In this document: piece by piece, positions 62,501 to 64,000 of the stretch
How the letters are laid out: each line of letters begins with the position of its first letter
Position numbering within the stretch: position 1 is the first letter of the stretch
NCBI GenBank assembly: GCA_030141605.1
Contig: JAQGDQ010000019.1
Location: forward strand, 434,001-498,000
Direction: 5' to 3'
Source: Tubiluchus corallicola
Lineage: Eukaryota > Priapulida > Priapulimorpha > Priapulimorphida > Tubiluchidae
Length of the DNA stretch: 64,000 nt
Notes under the pieces: generated by a model
Databases searched by the model: none
What the model saw: the letters and a program-made list of their open reading frames with translations, nothing else
Told to the model about the DNA's origin: nothing
Translations under genes and position numbers: made by a program

Positions 62501-63297
62501 CAACAACTCTATGTACAGTGTGCTTGTGCACCTCAAATTGATTCTATATAAATGTTTCATTCAAGATGACCCTATTCTGCCTAGAAAAAGCTTCAGCAAT
62601 TATAAAACACGTACATGATTTATCCTACAAAACAGCTGTTTTGGTATTTCAATACACAGACAATAAATTAAGATTAAATAATGTTTGACAATTTCAGATT
62701 CTGAAAATGGCAAAAGTTCTAATTACCTGAGAAACACAGGAATGTGCGACTGACATGCGTCATGTCACAGAAAAGGAAATGTAAAACTTGCACACAATTG
62801 AATCCAGATTTAGATGTTCATCCTTTATATTTCTGAACGTTGTCAAATTAGTGCAACAAGGCTACGTTTGATGTTAAAAAATCTAGCAATTGAAACTGGG
62901 CGATGGAGTCAACTACCTAGAGACTAACACTTGGGCCTGTGCGCAGAAATACAAACTGAAAATCATGTGATATGCGAAGGTCCTCAAACTGCTCATATTC
63001 GTCAAAACAAACCAGAAATAGACTTTACCAGTGCATTCTTTTTTTAAAGCTAATTATAAATCAGTGTGTTACGTGACGCAAGGGTGTAATTTTTGTTACA
63101 TGTTGGTTGTGTTTATATTTATGTGTCTCTTTATAACATTTGGTATTTAAGCCAAGATGATTTTTTGGATTGATTTTGCAATTTCAGGTTTCATTAATAT
63201 TTAGCAGGTTAAACAACAACTCAGATTAATTATTGAAGGAATGTACATAAGAGTAACTTAAATCAGATGAAAATGACCAAAGGGGTACTGAATGTTG
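59554..63297. other. Convergent intergenic/3'-UTR zone between EXOC5 and the Dispatched-like gene
   Basis: AT-rich, A-biased sequence, consistent with a long minus-strand 3'-UTR. TTTATT near 60112 (AATAAA on the minus strand) is a possible end. A short (TGCTT)n run is at 60330-60352. No gene seen. Confidence 0.4.
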
Positions 63298-64000
63298 TCA
63301 TACTAAAGGATCAGCTTGCAACACATTAAGAACATCGGATGATCTCCTTAACCAAACATCCTCAACTTCTTCTTCTTTGCTGTAAGGTGACGTGGATAAT
63401 TCACGTTCTTCATCAGCAAACAATAGTGTTGAGCTCGTGGGCACAGATGAACTTGCTGATGTTTCTTTATGGTGCAAAACCACCCCGGAATAACGAGGTT
63501 TGTAGCGATGGTGGTAGTGGTGATGGTGATGATGGTGGTGGTGGTGATGGTAGTGGTAGTGTGGTGATAAGCTCCTTTTTGACACATTCAGGGGTTCTAA
63601 TTCATGACTCTCGCTGCTCAGCGTTGTCACATGACTAGGGTTACCACCTAAAGCACAACTTGATGAACTTAAAGTTGATTCAGAAAAAGCTGCAGCATGA
63701 TAAACGGTTTTGTCAATGTGCCGAGGTGGAGTAGAACAGCACTCTAACTTAGGCCAATAAAATTGCAAAAAATCATTTTCTGGTCCTGCTAAAACCAAAA
63801 TTGATTGGAAAAGAAATGTTGCAAAAAGCCAACTAGCTGCCATAATAATGATGAGAAACAGTCCTAGCTGTTTGTAACCAAGAACGTTAGCTGGCAATAA
63901 AAATATTCCTGCCACAAAGGTGGTGAATGCAGCCAAGGCAACAGGGCTACCAATGCGACTAAGCGAAAATTTAACACAAGCTCTGCGATCATCTTTATCT
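63298..64000 (-). CDS. DISP: Dispatched-like RND transporter, C-terminal part
   Basis: The frame enters from beyond the right edge and runs 233 residues to a TGA at 63300-63298. The first ~70 visible residues match the end of the Dispatched family: SRIGSPVALAAFTTFVAG, LPANVLGYKQLGLF and SWLFATFLFQSILVLAGP. These form the last two transmembrane helices of the second RND-type bundle. Dispatched uses sodium flux to release cholesterol-modified Hedgehog from producing cells. The cytoplasmic tail is about 170 residues, much shorter than in human DISP1. It is Ser-rich and holds an unusual His/Tyr run of about 20 residues (63507-63566). Whether this exon begins before the window edge or at it cannot be seen. 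A Patched-family member is the alternative, but the AAFTTF and YxQLGxF motifs fit Dispatched better. Confidence 0.85.
   Translation of the reverse strand, partial: DKDDRRACVKFSLSRIGSPVALAAFTTFVAGIFLLPANVLGYKQLGLFLIIIMAASWLFATFLFQSILVLAGPENDFLQFYWPKLECCSTPPRHIDKTVYHAAAFSESTLSSSSCALGGNPSHVTTLSSESHELEPLNVSKRSLSPHYHYHHHHHHHHHHHYHHRYKPRYSGVVLHHKETSASSSVPTSSTLLFADEERELSTSPYSKEEEVEDVWLRRSSDVLNVLQADPLV

Noticed and set aside
1-64000. CRISPR arrays, operons, ribosome-binding sites and other bacterial features
   Set aside because: The spliced animal genes make these irrelevant; none of the tandem repeats has the repeat-spacer form.

Overview
This is a stretch of AT-rich nuclear DNA from an animal, most likely an invertebrate. 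The genes are split by GT-AG introns, poly(A) signals and microsatellites are common, and transposon debris is everywhere. Three of the five genes (a SPRED, an animal-type EXOC5/Sec10 and a Dispatched-family protein) point to Metazoa. I cannot name the species or phylum from the sequence alone.

Layout, left to right. Positions 1-610 are the right-hand part of a mobile element whose relatives sit at 38.3-40.0 kb. At 2.67-3.67 kb (+) lies a single-exon gene for a 333-residue coiled-coil protein that looks like a BAR-superfamily (Pil1/LSP1-like or FAM92-like) membrane-shaping protein. A 216-bp tandem duplication lies directly upstream of it. At 6.5-8.1 kb (-) is a single-exon gene joining a DESI1-type PPPDE deSUMOylase/thiol peptidase to a PUL-like helical domain. 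From about 8.2 to 26 kb I see no gene I can support, only simple repeats, degenerate minisatellites, a possible small transposon and a hairpin cluster. At 26.05-32.66 kb (+) is a complete SPRED gene in five coding exons (EVH1 plus Sprouty domains). Its fourth intron holds a decayed tandem copy of part of the last exon. From 36 to 40 kb come a ~150-bp tandem repeat and a nested pair of related mobile elements with clear 5-bp target-site duplications. At 41.0-59.3 kb (+) is EXOC5 in fifteen coding exons. Its introns carry a LINE fossil, a ~146-bp tandem repeat, a hAT-type MITE, a Harbinger-like MITE and a tRNA-like sequence. At the right edge, 63.3-64.0 kb (-) is the last coding part of a Dispatched-like gene, convergent with EXOC5.

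The genes do not form a functional unit. SPRED restrains Ras-ERK signalling, EXOC5 serves exocyst vesicle tethering, Dispatched releases lipid-modified Hedgehog, and the DESI-PUL protein probably acts in SUMO/ubiquitin/p97 biology. The most unusual items are the nested 5-bp-TSD element family, the SPRED terminal-exon relic, the DESI-PUL fusion, the Pil1/FAM92-like gene, and a 146-bp tandem repeat found both as an array and as a single unit in two different EXOC5 introns.
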